This document shows, one piece after another, positions 1-9,996 of a stretch of 64,000 bases of DNA. Where the stretch lies: NCBI GenBank assembly GCA_963281255.1, contig OY725506.1, positions 2,027,001 to 2,091,000 on the forward strand, read 5' to 3'. This stretch comes from Aphrocallistes beatrix. Lineage: Eukaryota > Porifera > Hexactinellida > Sceptrulophora > Aphrocallistidae. Every line of letters starts with the position of its first letter. The first letter of the stretch is position 1. A program made the translations under genes and the position numbers. A model generated the notes under the pieces. It made no database searches and was not told the origin of the DNA. It saw only the letters and a list, made by a program, of their open reading frames with translations.

Positions 1-197
1 TCAATTAACGGAATTAGCTTCCTTTATTCATTAAGAATCCTTTTTAAGGATTTGCTTAGAGGGCCATGCCAACAATCAGGGCCATGCAAACAATCAAGTC
101 CCTCACCCTAAACTATAAATCTAGAATTTGTACAGCTGGTGGTAGTGAATTTACTCCAGCCACATCTCACATGTCATACTTACAGAGGAACCATTGA

Positions 198-3100
198 GGA
201 TACCGCCCTCGAAAAAACATATGATTTGTCTTACAGCATAAGATGAAAGTAGAGCTATAGGAGATGTTAAGCGTGGGGAGGTATCCCCATCAAGAAATAC
301 TGGCACATTCCAAAACGTTTTTGATTACCATCTCTAGTTTTTGAGATACAGTGTCTCAAAGTCTGTTTTTTTAGTTTTCCGCTAGCACATCTTAATAGTA
401 GAAATTTGGGCACTCAAGGAATTGTTTAGGACATACCAAGGAATCAAATGCTTCCAAAATCGAATCATAGATAGTCTACCATTTGCAACTTCATAGGACC
501 AGAAGAATGTTAAAATGACAAATATTGTAAATTGTATCGGTGTCCGAAAAAAAAGGGCCAAAAATGTCTGTTTTTTTGGGGAAATCAGGAATAAAATCAC
601 CGAGTGAGAATATTTCAAAAAAATGGTGGTCCTACGTTCATCGCCTAATGATATGGAACAACTCTTGAAATTTTCAAACTTCAATCTCAAACCAAATTTG
701 AGAAATAATTCTGTAAAGACGGTCAATTTTGAAATTTTAAAGTCCCAAGATATAGAGATTTTAAGTTTAGGTGTTAAGAATAATGTAAAAGAGTTATTAA
801 TAATGAACAAAAGCATTAACAGACATTTATTCGCATTCATACTGCTGATTTAGGTATATTAGAACCAAATATTTACAAAAAATAGCAAGAGTACCCTGAA
901 AATCCACAAATTTCCTTGAGGCTCCTAACGAATATTTTGAGATAATTGTAAATAATAATTCATATTCCTGGCATTGCGAAGTATAATCTATCAGTTTAGA
1001 ATGAATAAAAAGGTTCCAAAAAGTATATTAGGAAGTTAGAGCAAAATTCTACGACTTTTATTTTCGAAGTTGGGATTTTCGGAAAATGCTACGTCATCAT
1101 ATGACAAAAATCTAAAACTTAACATTCCATAGGGTGTGGTGCAATTATTATCAAAGAATCATATATGTACACTCATAAAAAGTTTATTAGGAAGTGAGAA
1201 TTAAGAATTTGGACTTATATTTACGGAGATAGAGAGATATCTCTTTTTGGACCCTAAATGGGGGTTTTTGACCGAATCTTCGAGGTCCATGGCCAGAACT
1301 TTTAAAATAATTATCAAAAGTTCTCCAATTCTTCTGTACATATTATTAACGACAATTGTATCCATTATTTATCATAATAGCTAAATTTGGACACCTATTT
1401 AATGATTAGATTCGCAATTTTCTAATAGATTCAAAGTCCTTCATAGAATTTGTATTACAATTCATTCAATGATAATTCGAGAATTATTTATTTTTTGACA
1501 ATGGAATGTTCGAGGAACCTATATATTTTCGCATATATCCTTTTATTTAAGGATATAATATATTATATATCTACAATAGTTTTTAAGATATGACATCGGC
1601 CTCTTTCGGGACCTTAGAGGGATATTATGTACGAACTTTACCTATAATAAGCGATATCTCAAGAACAAATGGTCGGATCCGAACCAATTTTTTTTTGAAA
1701 CGATCAGAATTTTATTTCTGACCCAGTGATCGCTAAATATCTGAGATCAAACTTGCGATTTCCCGAGCATTATAAAAATGAACTCCCTTTTAGAGCTATT
1801 TTGTTTGGATTTTATTTGCCCATTCTTTTAAATCTTTGTGTTATATAATCTCCAAAGGTGCCAAAACAATGTTAAGATCCATATCATTAAAAAAATAACA
1901 AATAAGTTAAAAACTAATTGGTAAATGAGCTAAAAACCTCCAATAATTTTTCAATTTTTATTAACGCTAAACTTTAGGGGGTTATCGCACAAAAAATAAA
2001 AAAGATACCGTCCAAATAGTGCTATCAGATGGTAGACCGACACAGGCCAACAAAAAAATATTTTTGTCTCTTGGCTCAGATTGTTGGAGCGTTTTTGGGG
2101 TATATCGGGGTTGCTGAATCCGAAAATACTATTAGTTTTGCTGAATTGGCTCTAGTTTTCTAGATATTACACAACCTTAAATTTTGAGATAATTTACAAA
2201 TATATGCGATTTGTAGGTTTATTACAACATTTACATCTATTTGTTCACTCTATTTCCAGCATATTAGAACCTTTCATGTATTCAAAGCGCATTAGACGTT
2301 GTTGCCTCAATGATCCTGATGTCTTTTGCTATATTTGTGGTGAATATATGACAAAGGAACATCGTTTTAATGTTAGAGATGTCACCAAAAAAGCTTATCA
2401 GGCTTACTTTGGTATGAAGTTAGGCGATCAGGATAAGTCATGGAGCCCTCACAAAGTGTGCAAGTATTGCACAGAAACCCTCCGCTTGTGGACACAAGGA
2501 AAAGCCAAATCCATGAAGTTTGGGATACCAATGGTTTGGCGAGAGCCCAAGAACCATCACGATGACTGTTACTTCTGCATGGTTAACATGTCTGGATGGA
2601 ACCGAATGAAAAAGAATTCGTGGCAATATCCTGACATAGATTCTGCAAGACGGCCAATTCCACACTGCAGCGAAATTCAGGTGCCTGTTTTTACATCTTT
2701 ACCTGATCTAGTTCCTGATACTGCGTTTACTCAGGCTATTGATGAATCGTCGGACAGCACTTACAGCAGCAATAGCTGTATTGAGTCGTTACAGATAAGT
2801 AAAGCGGAGCCTTTCACACAGGGGCAGCTCAACGACTTAGTGAGAGACTTAGGCTTGTCAAAAGATGCTTCAGAGATCCTGGCATCCCGTCTCAGTGAAC
2901 ACCATGTTCTCCACAGTGAAGCTATGATAACTTATTACCGACGCAGAGACGAAGAACTTATCCGCTATTTCAGTAAAGAAGGCGATTTCGTGTTTTGTAA
3001 TAACATCCCAGGACTTCTCTCAGCGATGGGACTGTCCCAATACAATCCGAATGAGTGGCGTTTATTTATCGACAGCTCTAAACGGAGTTTAAAGTGTGTG

Positions 3101-3425
3101 TTGCTGCATAATGGTAACAAGTTTGCCTGTGTTCCGATCGGCCATTCAGTAATCTTGAAAGAGCACTACGCAACTGTAAAGATGGTCCTACAAAAGCTGT
3201 GTTATGATGAACATAACTGGATCGCGTGTGTGGACTTGAAAATGGTCAACATTCTGTTAGGACAGCAAAGTGGTTACACTAAATACCCATGCTTTCTTTG
3301 TTTGTGGGACAGCAGAGCGAATGAGGTGCACTGGGTTACTGATCGCGATCAGTAATACAATGAAATTAGCAATACAAAATTTTGCCGTTTTTTACGCCAG
3401 GCAACGTTTTTTGAGGGCGGTATCC
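198..3425 (+). mobile_element. TTAA-A element, coding copy (A1)
   Basis: The left end reads GGATACCGCCCTCGAAAA and the right end is its inverted copy. The element is flanked by TTGA (194-197) and TTAA (3426-3429), consistent with a TTAA target duplication with one change. About 1.85 kb of left-hand DNA (198-2040) has no convincing gene but is shared with all other copies here. Then comes a coding block (about 2045-3345) absent from the other copies, then about 80 bases of right end. ORF-less copies join left and right parts exactly where this block sits (gaccg/atcag), so they look like internal deletion derivatives. TTAA duplication is known for piggyBac and Kolobok; the termini do not match piggyBac as I know it, so the superfamily is left open. 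Confidence 0.85.
2204..3355 (+). CDS. Truncated zinc-ligand, RNase-H-like orphan protein of the TTAA-A element
   Basis: The open frame is 383 residues; translation may begin at the internal Met of MYSKRIRRCCLNDPDVFCY, since the first 25 residues look non-coding. N-terminal zinc-ligand pattern: CYICGEY (about residue 43), CKYC (about 87) and CYFC (about 122), with the segment KLGDQDKSWSPHKVCKYC. The C-terminal half has RLFIDSSKRSLKCVLLHNG, then CVDLKMVNILLGQQ and KYPCFLCLWDSR. Known family: I recall close relatives annotated as uncharacterized proteins in arthropods and hydrozoans, about twice as long, ending with a conserved glutamate-rich block. Inference: an acidic residue followed by C-x2-C nineteen residues later resembles the second catalytic Asp plus zinc site of RAG1/Transib-type DDE transposases. 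The frame runs straight into the right terminal repeat, so the 3' half is lost. It is probably inactive. Confidence 0.75.
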   Translation: MRFVGLLQHLHLFVHSISSILEPFMYSKRIRRCCLNDPDVFCYICGEYMTKEHRFNVRDVTKKAYQAYFGMKLGDQDKSWSPHKVCKYCTETLRLWTQGKAKSMKFGIPMVWREPKNHHDDCYFCMVNMSGWNRMKKNSWQYPDIDSARRPIPHCSEIQVPVFTSLPDLVPDTAFTQAIDESSDSTYSSNSCIESLQISKAEPFTQGQLNDLVRDLGLSKDASEILASRLSEHHVLHSEAMITYYRRRDEELIRYFSKEGDFVFCNNIPGLLSAMGLSQYNPNEWRLFIDSSKRSLKCVLLHNGNKFACVPIGHSVILKEHYATVKMVLQKLCYDEHNWIACVDLKMVNILLGQQSGYTKYPCFLCLWDSRANEVHWVTDRDQ

Positions 3426-3429
3426 TTAA

Positions 3430-4389
3430 CTCAGCGGCCTTATTTACTAGAATTATTCTTTAATTAATTCCTATTTTAATCTAGTAAGAGCTATTCTAAG
3501 AATCGCAAAGAAATTTTTAGAATCCGATAATTCTTAAATATGATGATGGTATGTCCAGTTTATAAACTTATGGTTTATCACACTTTCGATTAAAGTCGCT
3601 GCACCTCTGTGTACTCCACTGTTGGCAGAAGTAGTATCAAATATTGCATACACATTATTTGATATTTAGTAGGCTTATAACTTTAGGAAAACCTAGTAAT
3701 TTTCGTAGTAGTAATTCGGGGCACCTGACGCAAGAATTGCTAGTCGATCTTCATTACCGAATCTTTTCCATCCGAATGAATTGTAATACGGTTTGGTTTG
3801 TTAGCAGTAAAATATTTTTAAAAATTTCAATACCCATCGATTTCTTAAACGAGGACATGAGAGGTGGAAAGAACGAAATAATCGAGATTACGCCCATTAG
3901 ATTTCACTATACCGGAGACCAATGAGACTACTTTGTTATCTGATAATTTGCAACGATCAGCAGCGGACAGAACTTCTGCGCTCTCTAAGATCTTTCGCTA
4001 CAGAATTCAAGATAAGTAGTTTCGTATCCAGTATTTTCCTAATCGGTAATTGAGATACCGGGTTCTATGCAAACATTAATTCAGCAGTAGGTTTTTTAGT
4101 TTGACACTTCTCTTTCTCAGGTTTCTGTAGCTTAGAATATGTTTCGTTTGAATATATTTTGTTCAGTGATGCAATTGAACTATTTCATAAAGAACTCTGG
4201 TAGCTAAAATGCAATATCTTCGTTCACTTTTCCTCGTGAATCAAATCTAAAGTATCAGAAGCTGCTATATTAAACAGCAAAGATAAATCTTGGATAATTT
4301 ATTCTGCTGTGGGAATTGAGCCTCGTTTTTATATTAAATATAGATAATTAAATACCAAATCTGTGAGAGAACTATGCTATAGTTCGTAG
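3430..4389. other. Unannotated spacer
   Basis: AT-rich sequence between two TTAA-A copies. Short open frames (for example 3644-3925) show no recognisable domain, and no terminal repeats were found. Confidence 0.5.
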
Positions 4390-5159
4390 GATACTAAGTT
4401 AGAATAAAAGCTATGTTCCAAAATTCGCATACCTTTTTGAGTACTATGTCAAGCGTATTTGGAGCTTAAGCGTGGGCACGTAGTGCAATCAAAAAATATT
4501 GAGGCATGCCGAACCGTTTTCGGTTCGCATTCTAGTTTTTGAGTTACAGCGTCTCAAAGTCGTTTTTTCGCTTTTCACTAGCACATCCTAATGGTAGACC
4601 CTCCTACACTCTGAATATTTTTTGGAACATACGTTTGGATAAAATGTTTCGAAAATTCATTCATACAAGCGCGCTTCGCGCTTGCTTGCGCTGCGCGGCT
4701 GGCGTACACTTTGTGTCCGCCGGAGGCTCCCTTCGGTCGCCTGGAGTCACATTGGTTAATTATAAAGGAGATAACATCTCTAAATATGTCTGTCCTACTG
4801 TGCTAATCGATATCACTCGAAAAATCACCAAATTTGTGAATTTAAAATTTTTTGATGCGTAATGATGACGTCATAACAAAGTGATGAGTCATCATTTTTT
4901 GATGAAAGTCGCATCATATGTGAGGTATGTTAGTATACAGATTCTATTAAAACTTCAGCCTTCTATCTCCTATAATGGCTGAGTTATGCCAGATTAACTG
5001 TGTTGCTTAACTTTTAAAAATGTGACAATGACGTCATAATTCCATGATGAGTCGACATTTTCGTCTGAGCTCAGAACTTACTGGAGCCATAGCCAAAAGA
5101 CTCCCATATGCCAAAAATCAGCTTTCTGCGCCTGCAGTTTCTTCAATCAATTCGTAACA

Positions 5160-5190
<31 letters not shown>

Positions 5191-5258
5191 ATATTAATCG
5201 AGTTTTAATAGTAAGGATATAATCTATCATATTTACTATCGCATAGGACCAAATAAAG
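4390..5258 (+). mobile_element. TTAA-A left-half fragment, split by a bZIP-B repeat
   Basis: Matches about 240-500 of copy A1, including the 'tctagtttttgagttacag' block and the 'ctagcacatc' block. It belongs to a diverged subfamily shared with 5263-6795. It is interrupted at 4663-5220 and resumes at 5221 ('actatcgcataggacc') before ending at the TTAA of the next copy. Confidence 0.7.
4663..5220 (+). repeat. bZIP-B repeat, near-complete copy (reference copy)
   Basis: Reference copy of the family. Order of parts: ACAAGCGCGC head; GC-rich hairpin (arms GGCGgACAC and GTGTCCGCC, one mismatch here); 'cttcggtcgcctgg'; a 350-base AT-rich body; (TA)n near 5160; tail ATTAATCGAGTTTTAATAGT plus aaggat. 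It contains TGACGTCA at 4866-4873, TGAGTCA at 4885-4891 and a second TGACGTCA at 5029-5036. No coding frame is shared by copies. Some copies carry the inverted tail also in front of the head (see 42733), so the unit may be bounded by about 24-base inverted repeats. Class uncertain: MITE, or a Helitron/Helentron-like non-autonomous element given the end hairpin and internal microsatellite. Confidence 0.85.
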
Positions 5259-5262
5259 TTAA

Positions 5263-6795
5263 GGATACCGCCCGTGAAAAATCCATAGGTTTGGCTTACA
5301 TCATATATCAAGAATAGAGATATAGTATAAGATGTTAAGCGTGGGCAGGTAGTGCAATTAAAAAATATTGAGACATGCCAAACAGTTTTTGGTTCGCATT
5401 TCTAGTTTTTGAGTTACAGGGTCTCAAAGTCGTTTTTTTTTCGTTTTTCCCTAGCACATCTTAATGGTAAGCCCTCCTCCACACTGTGATTTTTTTGAAA
5501 CACATGTTTGGATCAAATACTTACGAAAATTTATTCATATATACCGAATTTCCCTGAATAAGCGCCGGGGCTTGAATAAGCGACGGGGGCTTGAATAAGC
5601 GCCGGTTTGAATAAGCGCCGGGTCTAAAGGGTGAGCGAAATAAATAAGCGCCGGGGCTTGAATAAGCGCCGGGGCTCGAATAAGCATCGGACGCCGGGGC
5701 ATTTTAGTTCTCTGAAAATCATATCAAACTAGTATTCTCAGTAGTGGCATATATACAAGTGCTTTTTGAAACATTACATTGTCCTTTTTTTAATAGAACT
5801 AACATTCTCAGTTGTGGTAAAAATAAAAGTGCCAGTCAATGTAGTAAACAAAAAAAAGAGCGCCGGGTCAAAATAGCGAATGAAAAAAATAAGCGCCGGG
5901 GCTTGAATAAGCGCCGGTTCGAATAAGCGCCGGGTCTAAAGGGTGCACGAGATAAATAAGCGCCCAGGCGCTTATTCGAAGCAATACGGTAGTCTATAAA
6001 ATTTGCAATCGCATAGAACCAAAAGAAAGTTAAAATAACCAAAATTGATAATTTTATAGGGGTTTGAAAAAAATTGCCAAAAAACCCCGATTTTCGTTGG
6101 AAATCAGCAATAAAATCACGAGTTTATAAGATATCGAAAATCGATTGGTCCTACACTCATCGCCTAATGATATGGAACAACTCCTGAAATTTTCAAACCT
6201 CTATCTCAAAGCAATTTTGAGGTAAAATTTTTGAAAGACGGTCAATTTTGGAATTTTAAAGTCCTGAGATATAGGGATTTGAAGTTTTGATGTTAAGAAC
6301 GATGTAAAATGAGCTATTAACGATAAATAAAAGCATCCATGGGCATTTAATCGCATGTAGACTAATGAATTAGATGTATTCAAACAGATTTTGGTGAAAA
6401 TAGCAAAATTATACTGAAAATTCACAAATTACCTTGAAGCCTCTAATCTAGAATATTTTGAACCAATTAGGGAATATAATTAATATTCCTAGCACTACAA
6501 AGTATAATTCATCGGCTTAGAATGAATAAAGAGCTTCTAAATAGTATATTAGGAGGTTAGAGCGATAGTCTACGACTTTTAGTTTTCAAGTTAGGATTTT
6601 CGATAAATGCTACGTCATCACGTGATAAAAATTTAAAACTTAGCATTCCATTCCATGTAGTACACTTATTATTTAAGAATCAGATATATACCGTCTTGAA
6701 AAGTATATTAGGAATTGAGAGCTAAGAATTTGGGTGTATATTTCCCGAGATATGGAGGAATCTGTTTTTGGACCATAAATGGGGAGCTTTGACCG
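5263..6795 (+). mobile_element. TTAA-A 5'-half copy (A2), split by a small TA-flanked MITE
   Basis: Starts directly after TTAA (5259-5262) with GGATACCGCCCGTGAAAA and is colinear with A1 positions 198 to about 1270, ending in unrelated sequence near 6795. It is interrupted by the element at 5544-5989. The right end is missing. Confidence 0.8.
5544..5989. mobile_element. MITE with GAATAAGCGCC repeats, TA duplication
   Basis: Ends CCGaatttccctGAATAAGCGCC and, inverted, CCGtattgcttcGAATAAGCGCC, flanked by TA (5542-5543, 5990-5991). About ten internal copies of 'gaataagcgccggg' are arranged in two blocks around an AT-rich centre. Similar 'cgaataaacgcc' elements are common in invertebrates, from memory. 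Probably Tc1/mariner-related because of the TA target; no gene inside. Confidence 0.75.
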
Positions 6796-7229
6796 AATTT
6801 CAAAAAAACTTCAAAGGCTTATGCCTCTTTTACTCAATTATTCTTGCACGAAATGGTTGAATAAAGAAAATAATAGGAATAGAATTTTCAATATCAACCC
6901 AATTAATTTTTTCTTTCCAATTTCGTTACTACAATTTTTAGAAGCAAATTATTGTCAGGAAAAATATTTTAACGTTTTTCTAAAGTAGAATATCGAAAAT
7001 CTGTCTCCATCATTTTGTTCTACGTGACAAGATCTTTCCAAAACCGTCGAGTTTTTACCTCTACGACTTTTGTAACTAGAGATTCCTCCTTTGTAAAATT
7101 GATATTTTTGAGTGCTAAAAACAGGCTACAAAGCAATTTTCTTCGGAAAGGCTTGATATCTGTTAGTTTTTACTGTGTCCTAGTATTAAATAACATCAAA
7201 ACATTCTAAATCAACAACATATGTAGTAC
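6796..7229. other. Unannotated spacer
   Basis: AT-rich, with short frames (6779-6988, 7015-7209) lacking any recognisable domain. No repeat match to the families described here. Confidence 0.4.
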
Positions 7230-7233
7230 TTAA

Positions 7234-9191
7234 GGATACCGCCCTCGAAAAACCTTGCCTGGCGTAAAAACGGCAAATTTTTTATCGCAAATTTCATTGT
7301 ATTACTGATCGGTCTGCCATTTGATAGCACTACATATTTGGACGGTATTTTTTTATACTTTTTGTGAGATAACCCCCTAAAGTTTAGCGTTAATAAAAAT
7401 TGAAAAATCTTTGGCGGTTTTCAACTCATTTACCAATTAATTTTTAACTTACTTGATATTTTTTAATGATATGGACCTTAACATTGTTTTGGCACCTTTG
7501 GAGATTATATAACAAAAAGATTTAATAGAATGGGCAAATAAAATCCAAACAAAATAGCTCAATAAGGGAGTTCATTTATATAATGCTCGGGAAATCGCAA
7601 GTTTGATCTCAGATATTTAGTGATCACTGAGTCAGAAATATAATTCTGATCGTTTCAAAAAAAAATTGGTTCGGATCCAACCATTTGTTCTTGAGATATC
7701 GCTTATTATAGGTAAGTTCGGGCATAATATCCCTATAAGGTCCCGAAAGTGGCTGATTTCATATCTTATAAACTATTGTAAATATATAATATATAATATC
7801 CTTAAATAAAAGCATATATGCGAAAATATACAGGTTCCTCGAACATACCTTTATCAAAAAATAAAATATTCTCGACTTATCATTGATTTAATTGTAATAC
7901 AAATTATATGGAGAACTTTGAATCTATTAGAAAATGGCGAATCTAATCATTAAATATGTGTCCAAATTTAGCTATTATGATAAATAATGAATACAATTGT
8001 CGTTAATAATGTGTACAGAAAAATTGGAGAACTTTTGATAATTATTTTGAAAGTTCTGGCCTTGGACCTAGCAGATTCGGTCAAAACCCCCCATTTAGGG
8101 TCCAAAAAGATATATCTCTCTATCTCTGTAAATAAAAGTCCAAATTCTTAGTTCTCACTTCCTAATATACTTTTTATGATGGTACACATATAATTCTTTG
8201 ATAATATTTGCACTACATCCTATGGAATGTAAGTTTTAGATTTTTGTCCTATGATGACGTAGCATTTTTCGAAAATCCTAACTTGGAAACTAAAAGTCGT
8301 AGACTTTCGCTCTAACTTCCTAATATACTTTTTAGAAGTTTTTATTCATTCTAAACTGATATATTATACTTCGCAGTGCCAGGAATATGGATTATTATTT
8401 TAATTATATCAAAATATTCAGAGTTAGTGGCCTCTAGGAAATATGTGGATTTTCAGGGTACTTTTGCTAATTTTGTAAATATTTGGTTCTAATATACCTA
8501 AATCAGCAGTATGAATGGGAATAAATATCTGTGAATGCTTTTGTTCATTTATAATAACTCATTTTACATTCTTCTTAACACCTAAACTTAAAATCGATCA
8601 TATATATCTTAACACCTAAACTTAAATTCGATCATATATATCGATCATATATATCTATATCTCGGGACTTTAAAATTTCAAAATTGACCGTCTTTATAGA
8701 ATTATTTCTCAAATTTGGATTGAGATAGAAGTTTGAAAATTTCAAGAGTTGCTCCATATCATTAGGCGATGAACGTAGGACCTCCATTTTTTTGAGATAT
8801 TCTAACTCGGTGATTTTATTCCTGATTTGCCCAAAAAACTGACATTTTTCGCCCCTTTTTTTTCGGACACCGATAAAATTTACAATTTTTTGTCATTTTA
8901 CCTTTCTTCTGGTCCCATTAAGTTACAAATAAGGTAGACTATCTATGATTCGATTTTAGAAGCATTTGATTCCTTGAGTGCCCAAATTTCTACCATTAAG
9001 ATGTGCTAGCGGAAAACGAAAAAAACAGACTTTGAGACACTGTATATCAGAACTAGAAATGATAATCAAAAACGCTTTGGATTGTGCCAGTATTTCTTGA
9101 TGAAGATACCTCCCCACGCTTAACATCTCTTATAGCTCTACTTTCATCGTATGCTGTAAGCCAAATCATATGATTTTCGAGGGCGGTATCC
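7234..9191 (-). mobile_element. TTAA-A element, complete ORF-less copy (A4)
   Basis: 1,958 bp with both terminal repeats (GGATACCGCCCTCGAAAA at each end, inverted) and a perfect TTAA on each side (7230-7233, 9192-9195). Orientation is opposite to A1. It contains the whole 1.85-kb left region joined to the short right end and no coding block. A small tandem duplication of 'cttaacacctaaactta' and 'cgatcatatatat' lies at about 8575-8660. Confidence 0.9.
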
Positions 9192-9328
9192 TTAACTTGA
9201 AAATAGGGCATATCAAATATTTTCACATCATGACAACTTCAAAAGTGTGAAAAAGTTGTCAGTTATGACTGGGGACCCAAAAACGACCTTGTCCGATAGT
9301 ACCAGCCGAAATCCCATATCTATAACTT

Positions 9329-9535
9329 TACGAATTCGTGCTCAGCACTAAATTTCCAGCAATTTGATATATATATTGACCATATTTGGAGAATATTTTG
9401 GTTGCCTTTTCCTAGCAACGGTCAGGAATGTGAAAAAATTCCTGGCCGTTGCTAGGCACGAGCAAACAAAAATGTTTCCAAATATGGTCAATATATATAT
9501 CAAATTCCTGGAAATGTGCTGAGCATGAATCCAGG
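9329..9535. repeat. Long imperfect palindrome
   Basis: Left arm (cgtgctcagcac...ttgatatatatattgacca...) pairs with the right arm (...tggtcaatatatatatcaa...gtgctgagcatg); the centre is near 9438 at 'aggaatgtgaaaaaattcct'. Arms are about 85-95 bases and contain 'ctagcaacggtcaggaat' and its complement. Probably a fold-back MITE; no target duplication was identified. Confidence 0.7.
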
Positions 9536-9739
9536 ATTAAATAGATGATCTGGCACTGTTAAAATAAGTTATAGCGGTGGGACATCTCGCATTTAAAATG
9601 TGTCGTTTTTAGAGTGACACCAGGTGATACAAGTGGCTCAAAGTGGCGAAATATTGGGGCTGGAGTTATATAAATTGGACTTATTGTTTAGAACCCCTAT
9701 AAGGATCTAAAAATGATAAAAAAGCAATTTGGGCACATT

Positions 9740-9908
9740 TTCAGAAAGTGTTTCATGGGAAACACCAACCTTCCTTAGATTTAAGAAAAATTCTAAGAAT
9801 TTGACTTTAGAACTTTAGTGAATACCACTTAAAATTGCAAATTTCTTAGAATAATTCTTAGAATCAAGTGAAATTCAAAGAATTTCATTTTAGAACTTTA
9901 GTGAATGA
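9740..9908. repeat. Possible Harbinger-type non-autonomous end
   Basis: The segment 'aactttagtgaatgagtccc' (inverted: GGGACTCATTCACTAAAG) resembles the ends of the two Harbinger elements in this window. 'ttagaactttagtgaata' occurs a second time at about 9808. The opposite terminus was not resolved. Confidence 0.35.
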
Positions 9909-9996
9909 GTCCCAGAGCTTTCAAAATAATAATGAAAAGTGCTCCAATTTTTCTATACACATTGTTAGTGACAATTGCATTGATTTTCTAGTTTAA

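Noticed and set aside
382-840. 152-residue open frame on the minus strand in the TTAA-A left arm
   Set aside because: The frame is not kept in other copies (for example 6201-6425 diverges and breaks), and its composition is AT-driven.
5744-5926. Basic 60-residue frame rich in Lys/Arg
   Set aside because: It is translation of the repeated 'aataagcgccgg' units in a MITE.
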